Origin: Methylocystaceae bacterium
GTDB lineage: Bacteria > Pseudomonadota > Alphaproteobacteria > Rhizobiales > Beijerinckiaceae
Direction: 5' to 3'
DNA length: 23,723 bases
NCBI GenBank assembly: GCA_003152255.1
Contig: PLZT01000419.1
Location: forward strand, 5,569 to 29,291
Positions 1 through 9,739 of the stretch are shown piece by piece. Within the stretch, counting starts at the first letter, position 1. Every line of letters begins with the position of its first letter. The notes beneath the pieces were generated by a model. It ran no database searches and was not told the origin of the DNA. It saw nothing but the letters and a program-made list of their open reading frames with translations. The position numbers were made by a program, and so were the translations under genes.

Positions 1-468
1 GGGCTCGACCGGCTGTTCCAGGCCGACGCCGAGGACGGCTCGCTCGATCAGTTTCACCTCTCGCACACTCCGCTGGAGCTCGCGGTGCTCGCCAAATGCG
101 CGGCCCATTGGACCACCGCCGGCCTGCCGCTGGCGCTCGCTTCACCCTTGTTCGGGCTGATGTTGCAGCAGGATGGCGCGGCGCTGCTCGGGGTCGTCGC
201 GAGTCTGCTCGCCGGCACGCCGGCGCTGACGCTTATCGGCGCGATAGGGGCGGCGGCGACCGTGACGCTGCGGCGCGGCGGCCTGCTGATGGCGCTGCTC
301 GTTCTGCCGCTCGCCATTCCCGTGCTGATCTTCGGCGTTTCAGCGGCGAACGCCGCCGCCGGCGGCACGGTTCCGTTTTTGACTCCCTTCTCGATCCTTT
401 GCGCGATCAGTCTCGTCGCGCTGGCGTTGTGCCCTTTCGCGGCCGCCGCGGCGCTGCGCCAAATTTAA
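1..468 (+). CDS. ccmB: Heme exporter protein CcmB, C-terminal part (5' end outside window)
   Basis: The frame is open from base 1 to a TAA at 466-468, giving about 155 residues of a membrane protein. After a short polar segment there are about four hydrophobic stretches rich in Leu, Ala and Val, with Gly/Pro-rich turns such as FGVSAANAAAGG before the last helix. This matches the C-terminal half of CcmB, the membrane subunit of the CcmABCD complex of system I cytochrome c maturation, which handles heme at the inner membrane together with the ATPase CcmA. In alphaproteobacteria ccmB is commonly followed by ccmC, ccmD and ccmG. Here the next gene is yifB, so the operon is split. A CcmG-like gene lies about 21.7 kb downstream. 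The family call is by recognition of the sequence pattern; the N-terminal half is not visible. Confidence 0.85.
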   Translation, partial: GLDRLFQADAEDGSLDQFHLSHTPLELAVLAKCAAHWTTAGLPLALASPLFGLMLQQDGAALLGVVASLLAGTPALTLIGAIGAAATVTLRRGGLLMALLVLPLAIPVLIFGVSAANAAAGGTVPFLTPFSILCAISLVALALCPFAAAAALRQI

Positions 469-578
469 ACCACGCGCTCTCCAACGGGGCGTATGTTCGC
501 ACATTGTTCTTGCCGGCTCGCGCGGCTCGGGTTAGGCTCGCGCCAGGCTTTCATGTTTGGTTTGCTGGAGCTTGTGTC

Positions 579-2117
579 ATGGTCGTCAGGGTCGCAACCG
601 TCGCCTTCGAGGGGATCGACGCCAAGCCGGTGGATGTTCAAGTCCATCTCTCCGGCGGCTCGGTCGTATTCGGTCTCGTCGGCCTCGCGGACAAGGCGGT
701 GGGCGAATCGCGCGAACGTGTGCGCGCGGCGCTCAACGCCTCCGGGCTCGCCTTGCCGGCCAAGCGCATCACGGTCAATCTCGCGCCCGCCGACATGCCC
801 AAGGAAGGCAGTCATTACGACCTGCCAATCGCCCTCGGGATCATGGCGGCGATTGGCGCCATTCCTTCCGACGCTTTGGAGGGCTTCACCGTGCTCGGCG
901 AATTGGCGCTCGACGGCACGCTGACCCCCGTTGCGGGCGTGCTGCCGGCGGCGGTCGCCGCCAACATGCGCGGACACGGATTGATTTGTCCCGCCGCTTG
1001 CGGGCCGGAGGCCGCCTGGGCCTCTGGGGACATGGAGGTGATCGCGCCAACCTCTCTGATCCAGCTCGTCAATCACCTGAAGGGAACACAGGTTTTGGCG
1101 CGGCCCGTTCCGGCGGTGCGGGCCGCCGCGCGTGACTTGCCTGATCTCGCCGATGTGAAAGGGCAGGAGAGCGCCAAGCGCGCGCTGGAGATCGCCGCGG
1201 CGGGCGGCCACAATCTCCTGATGAATGGACCGCCCGGCGCCGGCAAATCGATGCTGGCGGAGCGGTTGCCGTCGATCCTGCCGCCGCTGACTCCTCGCGA
1301 ATTGCTCGAAGTTTCGATGATCCATTCGGTCGCCGGCCAGCTCGCGGGCGGCGAACTCACGGATCGGCGGCCCTTTCGCGCGCCGCATCATTCGGCGTCC
1401 ATGCCCGCCTTGGTCGGAGGCGGAACGCAAGCAAGGCCAGGGGAAATATCGCTCGCCCATAATGGCGTGCTGTTCCTCGACGAACTGCCGGAGTTTCAAT
1501 CCCAGGCGCTCGACGGCCTGCGCCAGCCGCTGGAGACCGGCGAGGTGTCGATCGTTCGCGCCAATCACCGCGCGATCTATCCCGCGCGCTTCCAACTCAT
1601 CGCCGCGATGAACCCGTGCCGCTGCGGCTATGCGCTGAGCCCGGGTTTCGCCTGCAAGCGCCAGCCCAACGAGCGTTGCGCCGCGCAATATCAGGCGCGG
1701 CTGTCCGGCCCCTTGCTCGACCGTTTCGATTTGCAGATCGAAGTGCCGGCGCTCACCGCCGCCGATCTCGTGCTGCCGCCGCCGACCGAAGGGTCGCGCG
1801 AGGTCGCGGCGAGGGTCGCGGCGGCGCGCGAATTGCAGCGCGTCCGCTATCTAGCGTTGGGACGCGCCGAGGGGACGACCAATGCGAGCGCGCCGGCCAA
1901 GCTCGTTGAAGGCGTGGTCAATCTCGACGCCAGCGGAACCGCGCTGATTCGCGAGGCCTCGGAGCGTTTCGCGCTGTCGGCGCGCGGCTTCCATCGCGTG
2001 CTGAAGCTCGCGCGCACGATCGCGGATCTGGAGGGCTCCGAGTCCTTATCCCGCCGCCACCTCGCGGAGGCTCTCTCCTATCGCTCCGGCCTCGCCGGCA
2101 TGCGGCGCGCGGCCTGA
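579..2117 (+). CDS. yifB: YifB/ComM family Mg-chelatase-like AAA+ ATPase
   Basis: This 512-residue protein has the full length usual for YifB/ComM (about 500-510). The N-terminal third is the S5-fold/Lon-protease-like ChlI domain. The AAA+ core has Walker A GPPGAGKS at residues 217-224, Walker B LFLDEL at 298-303, and the family signature AAMNPCRCG around 342-350. A C-terminal Mg_chelatase_C helical domain follows. ComM is a hexameric helicase that promotes branch migration during natural transformation in Vibrio and Haemophilus; the role in alphaproteobacteria is less certain. I chose ATG 579 because GGAG at 567-570 is well spaced and the protein starts MVVRVATVAFEGI, typical of the family. 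The frame is open much further upstream, but that part overlaps ccmB and is not conserved protein. Confidence 0.95.
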   Translation: MVVRVATVAFEGIDAKPVDVQVHLSGGSVVFGLVGLADKAVGESRERVRAALNASGLALPAKRITVNLAPADMPKEGSHYDLPIALGIMAAIGAIPSDALEGFTVLGELALDGTLTPVAGVLPAAVAANMRGHGLICPAACGPEAAWASGDMEVIAPTSLIQLVNHLKGTQVLARPVPAVRAAARDLPDLADVKGQESAKRALEIAAAGGHNLLMNGPPGAGKSMLAERLPSILPPLTPRELLEVSMIHSVAGQLAGGELTDRRPFRAPHHSASMPALVGGGTQARPGEISLAHNGVLFLDELPEFQSQALDGLRQPLETGEVSIVRANHRAIYPARFQLIAAMNPCRCGYALSPGFACKRQPNERCAAQYQARLSGPLLDRFDLQIEVPALTAADLVLPPPTEGSREVAARVAAARELQRVRYLALGRAEGTTNASAPAKLVEGVVNLDASGTALIREASERFALSARGFHRVLKLARTIADLEGSESLSRRHLAEALSYRSGLAGMRRAA

Positions 2118-2136
2118 GCTTCGGGGGATTTACAAA

Positions 2137-3891
<1,755 letters not shown>

Positions 3892-3908
3892 GCGTCTTCC
3901 GTCCTGTC

Positions 3909-3921
3909 ACAAAACTTTTGT
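3909..3921. promoter_or_regulatory. 13-bp perfect palindrome upstream of olsB
   Basis: ACAAAA at 3909-3914 is mirrored by TTTTGT at 3916-3921 around a single central C. It lies in the 97-bp gap between the kinase gene and olsB, 67 bp upstream of the olsB start. It could be an operator for olsB. It is also short and AT-rich enough to be chance, and I do not recognise a known regulator site. Confidence 0.25.
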
Positions 3922-3988
3922 TCCATGGTGATCTATCCACCGATGTCGCTGGCGCATTAACGCCCGCGCGCGCGGAGAACCTTGGGTC

Positions 3989-4897
3989 ATGTGGGTTTTC
4001 AACCTGGAAGCCGGGCGCAATATTGTTCGCGGCGCCTTTCCCGCCCTGAAATCGAAATCGAAAAGGCCGGCCAATGCGCTCGACGGATCGATCGCCCGGG
4101 CGGGCTCGCTCGAAGTGCGGCTCGCCGTGACAAAGAAGGATGTTCGCAAGGCCCAGCGGTTGCGCTACAAGGTTTTTTATCAAGAAGGCGGCGCGGTAGC
4201 CGACGCCAAGACGGCGCTCACGCGGCGCGACGCCGATCGTTTCGACAAGTTTTGCGACCATTTGATCGTGATCGATCACGCCGCGCGCACACGCTTCGGC
4301 AAGGTCAAGGCGAAGGTCGTCGGCGCCTACCGACTGCTGCGCGGAGACGTGGCGCAAGGCAAATGCGGCTTTTATTCGGCGGACGAATACGCCATTTCGG
4401 AGTTGCTCGATCGTCACCCGGACAAGCGCTTCTTGGAACTTGGGCGCTCTTGCGTTCAGGCGGACTATCGCGGCAAGCGCACGATCGATCTCTTGTGGCG
4501 CGGCATACTCGCCTATCTGCGCCATTACGACATCGACGTGATGATCGGTTGCGCGAGTTTCGAGGGCGCCAACGCCTTGGCCCATGCGACGCCGCTGAGC
4601 TATCTCGCGCATCACGCGCGCGCGGAGGGCGAGTGGAGCGTATGCGCGCGAAGGGGTCGCCATACGCCAATGGAGATGCTGGGCCGCGACGCCATTGACG
4701 CGCGTCGCGCGCTCGCGAGCCTGCCGCCGTTGTTGAAGGGCTATTTGCGGCTCGGCGCGGTTTTTGGGGACGGCGCCGTGATCGACCGCAAATTCAATAC
4801 GGTCGATGTGTTCGTCGTCATGCCGGTCAAGCAGATGGACGCACGCTATCTCGAACATTTTGGCGGCGGGGAGAAGCGCGCGCCGCGCGCCGCATAG
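3989..4897 (+). CDS. olsB: L-ornithine N-alpha-acyltransferase (OlsB-like GNAT)
   Basis: This 302-residue protein is close in length to rhizobial OlsB (just under 300). OlsB transfers a 3-hydroxyacyl chain from ACP to the alpha-amino group of ornithine, the first step of ornithine-lipid synthesis at the inner membrane. Family features visible are the stretch AQRLRYKVFYQEGGA around residues 53-67, DHLIVIDH near 90, the block KVVGAYRLL with the downstream ELGRSCVQADYRGKRTI segment typical of the GNAT/hemolysin-like acyltransferases, and a C-terminal LGAVFGDGAVIDRKFNTVDVF that is conserved in this family. GGAGAA at 3974-3979 lies 9 bases before ATG 3989. OlsA, which adds the second acyl chain, is not in the window. 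The gene follows the histidine kinase with a 97-bp gap, so it may have its own promoter. The remaining doubt is between OlsB and other acyltransferases of the same superfamily. Confidence 0.85.
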   Translation: MWVFNLEAGRNIVRGAFPALKSKSKRPANALDGSIARAGSLEVRLAVTKKDVRKAQRLRYKVFYQEGGAVADAKTALTRRDADRFDKFCDHLIVIDHAARTRFGKVKAKVVGAYRLLRGDVAQGKCGFYSADEYAISELLDRHPDKRFLELGRSCVQADYRGKRTIDLLWRGILAYLRHYDIDVMIGCASFEGANALAHATPLSYLAHHARAEGEWSVCARRGRHTPMEMLGRDAIDARRALASLPPLLKGYLRLGAVFGDGAVIDRKFNTVDVFVVMPVKQMDARYLEHFGGGEKRAPRAA

Positions 4898-4906
4898 AGC
4901 GAGCTC

Positions 4907-4929
4907 CGCGAAAGTGATGGACTTTCGCG
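4907..4929. terminator. Hairpin between convergent olsB and mipA-like genes
   Basis: CGCGAAAGT at 4907-4915 pairs perfectly with ACTTTCGCG at 4921-4929 around a 5-base loop. It sits just after the olsB stop and just beyond the true 3' end of the mipA-like gene on the other strand, the place for a shared terminator. There is no clear T run on either side, so it may act as an RNA-stabilising hairpin or be a copy of a dispersed palindrome. Confidence 0.5.
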
Positions 4930-4943
4930 ATATAAGGGCGGCG

Positions 4944-5782
4944 TCAAAACCCGTTCCAGTTGAAGCTATAAGCGATGCTTAGACCGCAGGTGAATTGATT
5001 CGCCGAGCCAAGCTTGGTCGGAATCGGACTCGCGGCGGCCGCGCCGACCAAATGAGTGTATTTGCCGTAGACGCTGGTCGACCATTCTTCCGACCATTTA
5101 TATGTGACCGAACGATCACGCCCACGGATTTCGCGCCCGCGGACGGGTCGTAAGGGGTGACCACGCCGTTAACGAGCGCCTCATAGGGAGTAACGCCGAA
5201 CAGTTTATTCATATAGGGTTGGTCGGCGAGGGTCAGGCGTGGACCGAGCGAGATGGTCCACGGCCCGTGCTGTTCGACCCAATCGAGATAAAAGTCCGCT
5301 ACGTCGCCGTTTATTCCCAAAAAGGCGCGACGCAACTCGACGCGGGCGCGCAATTTGTTGAAGGTCCAAAATTCGGCGAAACCGCCGGCCTCGATGGTCC
5401 AGTCGATGTCGTGGATTCCGCGCAGCTCCGTATACATTGTTGAAGACCGCGGCGTGCGGAACCGCCCAGTGAGGCCCGCCTTGAAGAAGCCGTTGTCGTA
5501 TAGCGCGAAGCCCGGAGATTCGTCCGGCGCGCTGAACGACACCGGCGTATTCGGCCGACGCATCCCAAGACCGGGAAGCGCATAGGGAGAAACGCCGCTC
5601 GAGCCGTCGTAATTGGCGGCGTAACCGGCGTTGGCGCGCACGGTGACGATCCAGCCGGAGACGGGAGTCGGGTCGGTCGGACTTTCAGCGCGCGCGTTGA
5701 AGGCGTGAAAGAAAAAAGCTGATCCCGCGATGGAGGCCAGAACCCGCGTCGAACGACGAAGGCAGTAAAATATCAAGGACAT
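4944..5782 (-). pseudogene. MipA/OmpV family outer-membrane protein, frameshifted near the 3' end
   Basis: From ATG at 5782 (AGGA 8 bases upstream on the - strand) the frame encodes a signal peptide ending FNARA|ES, then a MipA/OmpV-type beta barrel. Recognisable parts are the early VTVRANAGYAANYDGSSG, the central SLGPRLTLADQPYMNKLFG and TPYDPSAGAKSVGV. After SVGV the reading frame loses similarity and stops at 4979. In the neighbouring frame the family C-terminus continues: SVTYKWSEEWSTSVYGKY, then HLVGAAAASPIPTKLGSAN, then FTCGLSIAYSFNWNGF, with a stop at 4944-4946. The shift lies at about 5108-5120 and fits loss of one base or gain of two. Corrected length is about 279 residues, normal for the family. 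MipA-like proteins are outer-membrane barrels, in some species linked to murein enzymes. It may be a recent pseudogene or a sequence error. Confidence 0.85.
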
Positions 5783-6267
5783 GCTTGGGTTCCTAACCGA
5801 GGATCCCATCACCGTGTGAAATTAATCTTATCCGTCCGTGAGCAAACAGCGTGAACGAATCCTTGCTTCGCGCAACCGCGACCCGTGACAGCGTAATTTA
5901 CCTGAAAATATTTTGAGGGCGATTCCAAACGCCTCGGGTTAGGACGCGCCGCTCGCCCGCCTAGGAGTCCTTGGAATTCGAGGCTCGCTTCGGCGGCGGC
6001 GCGCGTTTGATCAATATTTGGCGACGACCGGCGCCGAGACGACCGGCGGGGGGGGCGTAGGGGGAAGTGGTGGTTTATGCCCATACGAGCGATATGGCCG
6101 GTGTAACTTGTCGAGGAGTTGAGGAAACGCGCGAAGGCAGAGGCTAAGCAGTGGCAAAAGACCCGATCGGGGTGTTTTCGCGCGAGAGGTCTGCTAAACC
6201 CGCTTCGACTAGGGTTTCGTTCGACTTGGTCCGTCGCTCGCGACGGCCTCGCCCTTGGAACGCCGCC

Positions 6268-6304
6268 AGAGCGCTTTTTCGCAAAAGCGGACGCCGGTTT
6301 TGTC
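6268..6304. repeat. Putative dispersed intergenic repeat, copy 1
   Basis: The segment with GCGCTTTTTCGCAAAAGCGG followed by ACGCCGGTTTT resembles the short intergenic palindromic elements common in Rhizobiales. A diverged partial copy occurs at 23192-23216, sharing CTTTT, then GC and AAAG-type cores, then GGACGCCGGT. The first part can fold (CGCTTTT against AAAAGCG). The function of such elements is not established. Confidence 0.5.
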
Positions 6305-6334
6305 TGGGAAAGCGCGATAAAATAAAGGAATCTG

Positions 6335-6369
6335 GAATCTCTCCGGTTCAATCAAAACCGGAGACATTC
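6335..6369. repeat. Palindromic element upstream of argS
   Basis: TCTCCGGTT at 6340-6348 pairs with AACCGGAGA at 6356-6364 around a 7-base loop. The stem is extended by GAAT (6335-6338) and ATTC (6366-6369) after one mismatch. It ends 28 bases before the argS start. No T run follows, so it is less likely a terminator. It could be an operator, a 5' UTR structure of argS or part of the adjacent repeat element. Confidence 0.6.
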
Positions 6370-6397
6370 TAGGGCACATACGAGCAGCTCGCGAAAT

Positions 6398-8203
6398 ATG
6401 AACATCTTTCAAAGCTTCCACGATCGCATCGCCGAAATCCTTGGCCAGATAACAGCTTCGGGGCGCCTTCCGGCGCTTGATCCGGCGCGATTCGTCGTCG
6501 AACCGCCCAAGGACGCCGCGATGGGCGATCTCGCCGCCAACGCGGCGATGGTCTTTGCGAAGGACGCCAAGCCGCATTTTCGCAATCCGCGCCAACTCGC
6601 GGCCGAGATCGCGACGGCGCTGGCCCAGAGCGAGGGCGTGGCCGAAGTCGAAGTCGCCGGTCCCGGGTTCATCAACATAAGGCTAAAGCCGACCGTTTAT
6701 CGGGACGTGCTGCGCGGCGTCTTGTGCGCGCCGGGCGATTTTGGCCGCCATGCGCCTTCAGCGTCCGATGGGACCGGACACAGAAGGGCCGGGACGCTGT
6801 CGGGCAAGGTCAATGTCGAATATGTGTCGGCGAATCCGACCGGGCCGATGCATGTGGGTCACGGGCGCGGCGCGGTGTTCGGAGACGCTCTGGCGAATCT
6901 GCTCGAGTTTTCGGGCTGCGAGGTCACGCGCGAATATTACATCAACGATGCCGGCGCGCAGGTCGACGTGCTCGCGCGTTCCGCTTATCTGCGCTACCGC
7001 GAGGCGCTCGGCGAGGCCATCGCGATTCCCGAAGGACTCTACCCCGGCGACTATCTCAAGGCCGCCGGAGAACAAATCGCCAAGGAGCACGGCCGCGCGC
7101 TGCTGGGCAAGGAGGAGCGCGAATGGCTCGCGCCCGTGCGCGACATCGCCATAGCGGCGATGATGGACCTTATTCGCGACGACCTCCAGGCCCTCGGCAT
7201 AACGCATGAGGTGTTTTTCTCCGAACGAACGTTGCACGAAAAAGTGAACGGCGTTTGTGAGATCGACCGCCAGATCGAAGAGTTGCGCGCCGCCGGCCTT
7301 GTCTACGAGGGGCGGCTGCCGCCGCCGAAAGGCCAGATCCCCGAGGATTGGGAGGATCGGGAACAGACCTTGTTCCGCTCCAGCGACTGGGGCGACGACG
7401 TGGATCGTCCGCTCAAGAAATCCGACGGCTCCAACACTTATTTCGCCGCGGATATCGCCTATCACAAGAATAAGATCGACCGAGGCTATACGACGCTGGT
7501 CGATATCTGGGGCGCCGATCATGGCGGCTATGTGAAGCGCATGACGGCGGCGGTGGCCGCGTTGTCGGATCAGAAAGTCGATCTCGACGTGAAGCTGTGC
7601 CAACTGGTCAAGCTCGTGCGCGACGGCGAACCCGTGAAAATGTCCAAGCGCTCCGGCGACTTCGTGACCTTGCGGGAAGTCGTCGACGAAGTCGGCGTCG
7701 ACGCCGTCCGTTTCATGATGCTCTACCGCAAAAACGACGCTCCGCTCGAGTTCGACCTCGCCAAGGTGCTCGAGCAATCCAAGGACAACGCGGTCTTCTA
7801 CGTGCAATATGCTCATGCGCGGGGAAGATCGGCCTTGCGGCAGGCGTTGGCGGCCTTCCCCGATCTCGACGTGAGCGCGGCTGCGTTGTCGCGCACGCCG
7901 CTCGATCTCCTCGAGGACGAGGGCGAAATTGGGCTGGCTCGCGTGATCGCTCAATATCCTCGGCTGATCGAGGCGGCGGCGGCGGCGCACGAGCCGCACC
8001 GCGTCGCCTTCTATCTCTACGAACTCGCCAGTTATTTCCATGCCCACTGGAACCGGGGCAAAGATCGGCCACAATTACGGTTTGTTAATCCACTTGAGAG
8101 AAACCTAACAAGCGCGCGTGTTGCGTTGGTTGTCTGCTTAACCAGCGTGCTGGCGTCGGGTCTGAAACTTCTCGGCGTGAGCGCGCCCGAGGAAATGCGC
8201 TGA
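6398..8203 (+). CDS. argS: Arginyl-tRNA synthetase
   Basis: This 601-residue class I synthetase charges tRNA-Arg in the cytoplasm. The N-terminal tRNA-recognition domain (about 1-110) is followed by the catalytic Rossmann fold with the HIGH-type motif HVGHG at 152-156 within [18 protein letters not shown], and KMSKRSGD starting at K414. A helical DALR anticodon-binding domain ends in [10 protein letters not shown]. Length and order are normal. The start at ATG 6398 gives [15 protein letters not shown], a usual beginning, though no strong ribosome-binding site precedes it. The DNA for about residues 559-585 (8071-8150) is 47.5% GC with codons such as TTA and AGA, unlike the rest of the gene, although the protein still reads as ArgS. 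The SPOR-domain gene follows after 85 bases, a common alphaproteobacterial arrangement. Confidence 0.97.
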   Translation: MNIFQSFHDRIAEILGQITASGRLPALDPARFVVEPPKDAAMGDLAANAAMVFAKDAKPHFRNPRQLAAEIATALAQSEGVAEVEVAGPGFINIRLKPTVYRDVLRGVLCAPGDFGRHAPSASDGTGHRRAGTLSGKVNVEYVSANPTGPMHVGHGRGAVFGDALANLLEFSGCEVTREYYINDAGAQVDVLARSAYLRYREALGEAIAIPEGLYPGDYLKAAGEQIAKEHGRALLGKEEREWLAPVRDIAIAAMMDLIRDDLQALGITHEVFFSERTLHEKVNGVCEIDRQIEELRAAGLVYEGRLPPPKGQIPEDWEDREQTLFRSSDWGDDVDRPLKKSDGSNTYFAADIAYHKNKIDRGYTTLVDIWGADHGGYVKRMTAAVAALSDQKVDLDVKLCQLVKLVRDGEPVKMSKRSGDFVTLREVVDEVGVDAVRFMMLYRKNDAPLEFDLAKVLEQSKDNAVFYVQYAHARGRSALRQALAAFPDLDVSAAALSRTPLDLLEDEGEIGLARVIAQYPRLIEAAAAAHEPHRVAFYLYELASYFHAHWNRGKDRPQLRFVNPLERNLTSARVALVVCLTSVLASGLKLLGVSAPEEMR

Positions 8204-8209
8204 TCCTCC

Positions 8210-8233
8210 TTGCTCCCTCTCGAAGGGAGGCAA
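8210..8233 (+). terminator. Hairpin after argS
   Basis: TTGCTCCCT (8210-8218) can pair with AGGGAGGCAA (8224-8233) with one bulged or wobble position and a 5-base loop. It starts 7 bases after the argS stop. The 3' side is AAAATAGG, without a T run, so it would be at most a weak terminator or a processing/stability hairpin. Confidence 0.35.
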
Positions 8234-8288
8234 AATAGGTGAGGCGCGGCCGCATCTTTGACGCCAAACAGAACAGGCGAGGTAGGCC

Positions 8289-9695
8289 ATGCGTGAGTCG
8301 ACAGTCAGAGGCGCCGCGATCGACATCAACGATTTCGAACGGCGACTGCGTGGCGTCGAGCCAGCCCGCAAATCTTCCGGCGATCCGCTCAGCGAACTCG
8401 CGCGGCTGATGCACGGTGAAGAGCAGGCTCAAGCGGCGCGGCGCTACGACCGGATGTTCGCCGCGGAATCCGTGCCGTCCACCGAATGGGACGAGGCCGC
8501 TTCGCGGAAGGCGCCTGACGAAGACGCCTTCGCCGCCGAGTTGCGCGGGTCCGTTCACGAGGATTTTCAACGAACGCAGCCCGACTCGAGCGCCGCTCAC
8601 GAGTCTGGAGCCTATTCCGGCGAGTATTCCTCCAACGGCTCGCAGGCTCGAGGAAATGAGTTCGCCGCCGCCGATCTCGCGGCGCGCCATTTCGCCGCGC
8701 GTCCCGGACCGCAAACGCGTTCCGCCGATTCGGACGCTCAGGACGCTTGGCCCCAGAATCCGGGGGCCGATTCAGGCCACCACGAGTTGGAGGATGATGT
8801 CGGCTACGACGACGCGGACGATGCGCCCTCGCAAGGCGGCTCCATCCGCTTGCGGCCATGGCACGCCGTCGCCGTCGTCGCCTTGCTCGCCTCCAGCCTT
8901 CTCGCCTGGGGCTTCGCCAAGCGCGGCGGCGTGATCGGCGGTCGCGAAATCGCCGTCATCAACGCGCCGGACGGTCCGGCCAAGGTTCTTCCGACCGCGA
9001 ACGCGGACGCGAGCGTGGACAAGCCCGAGGCCGCCGTCCTGGACCGTCACGAAAACTCACCGGTGAAGCGCGTCGTTTCACACCAGGAACAGGCCGTGGA
9101 GCCGAAGGTCGAATCGCGCGCCAATTACAATGGAGCGGGTCAGACCGACGCGGATGGCCGAGCGGCCCCGTCGGCGGCGGCGCAGCCGAAGAAAATCAAG
9201 ACCGTATCCGTGCGGCCGGACGGCAGTTTGATCACGAACGCCGAAGTCCCGCCAGCGGTGGAAAAGGCCGCTGGCGCCGGCTCGCGCGACGCCGCCGCGA
9301 AACACGCGTCAACCACGCCGGCGACTCCAGCAAGGCCCAGCGCCACGCCGCGGGTGGATAAGACGGCCAAGCCGAAAGCGACGCAAAAAGTCGCCGCCGT
9401 CGAGCCCGAGGCCGAGGAGAAGGCTCCCGCGTCCACGCAAAAAGTCGCGACGGGCGGTTTCTCCGTGCAGTTCGGAGCCGCGGCGACCGAGGCCGAGGCG
9501 CATGCATTGGTCACCAAGGTCGCGACGAAATACGGATCGCAACTTGCCGGTCATAAGCCGACGTTCAAAGTGGCGAAGGTCGGAGACAAGACCGTCTATC
9601 GTGTCCGCGCGAGCGGCATGAGCAAGGAATCCGCCGCGAGCGTTTGCGGCAATGTGAAGTCGTCCGGCGGAACTTGTTTCGTCGCCGGGGACTGA
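8289..9695 (+). CDS. SPOR-domain inner-membrane protein
   Basis: This 468-residue protein has a type II topology: about 190 acidic, low-complexity cytoplasmic residues, one membrane helix at about 191-212 (HAVAVVALLASSLLAWGF), a long Ala/Lys/Pro-rich periplasmic linker, and a C-terminal SPOR domain from about residue 388 (GGFSVQFGAAATEAEAHAL to the end). SPOR domains bind glycan strands stripped of stem peptides at the division septum, so a role in cell division or peptidoglycan remodelling is likely. The position between argS and nagZ is typical in Rhizobiales. GAGGTAGG just upstream supports ATG 8289. Two cysteines in the SPOR domain (VCGNVKSSGGTCF) could form a disulfide, as seen in several SPOR domains. 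The precise role is unknown. Confidence 0.9.
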   Translation: MRESTVRGAAIDINDFERRLRGVEPARKSSGDPLSELARLMHGEEQAQAARRYDRMFAAESVPSTEWDEAASRKAPDEDAFAAELRGSVHEDFQRTQPDSSAAHESGAYSGEYSSNGSQARGNEFAAADLAARHFAARPGPQTRSADSDAQDAWPQNPGADSGHHELEDDVGYDDADDAPSQGGSIRLRPWHAVAVVALLASSLLAWGFAKRGGVIGGREIAVINAPDGPAKVLPTANADASVDKPEAAVLDRHENSPVKRVVSHQEQAVEPKVESRANYNGAGQTDADGRAAPSAAAQPKKIKTVSVRPDGSLITNAEVPPAVEKAAGAGSRDAAAKHASTTPATPARPSATPRVDKTAKPKATQKVAAVEPEAEEKAPASTQKVATGGFSVQFGAAATEAEAHALVTKVATKYGSQLAGHKPTFKVAKVGDKTVYRVRASGMSKESAASVCGNVKSSGGTCFVAGD

Positions 9696-9739
9696 CGCCT
9701 GATTTTTTTCGCCGATCGTCGCGTCTGGAGGCGCGCCCC

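Larger units (their letters stand above)
5783..6397. other. Gene-free stretch between mipA-like gene and argS
   Basis: About 615 bases lie between two divergent genes. Frames here are open only by chance: their translations are rich in Arg, Ser and Pro and lack recognisable domains. The first 150 bases next to the mipA-like start are relatively AT-rich and should hold its promoter; I cannot place reliable -35/-10 boxes. The part next to argS holds a probable dispersed repeat (6268-6304) and a palindrome (6335-6369), described separately. Confidence 0.6.

Noticed and set aside
465..1688. Long open frame on the - strand opposite yifB (407 codons)
   Set aside because: It mirrors a well-recognised ATPase gene, is rich in Arg and Gly, and has no domain signature. 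Such antisense frames are expected in GC-rich DNA.
6150..6180. Terminator around CCCGATCGGG followed by GTGTTTT
   Set aside because: The palindrome allows only a 3-4 bp stem with a usable loop, which is too weak to support a call.
5809..6351. 180-codon - strand frame upstream of the mipA-like gene
   Set aside because: It spans the repeat-containing spacer, has an Arg/Ser/Pro-rich composition without domain pattern and no good ribosome-binding site.
6758..8074. Long - strand frame opposite argS (438 codons)
   Set aside because: It lies entirely within argS, which has all catalytic motifs. The antisense translation has no recognisable domain.
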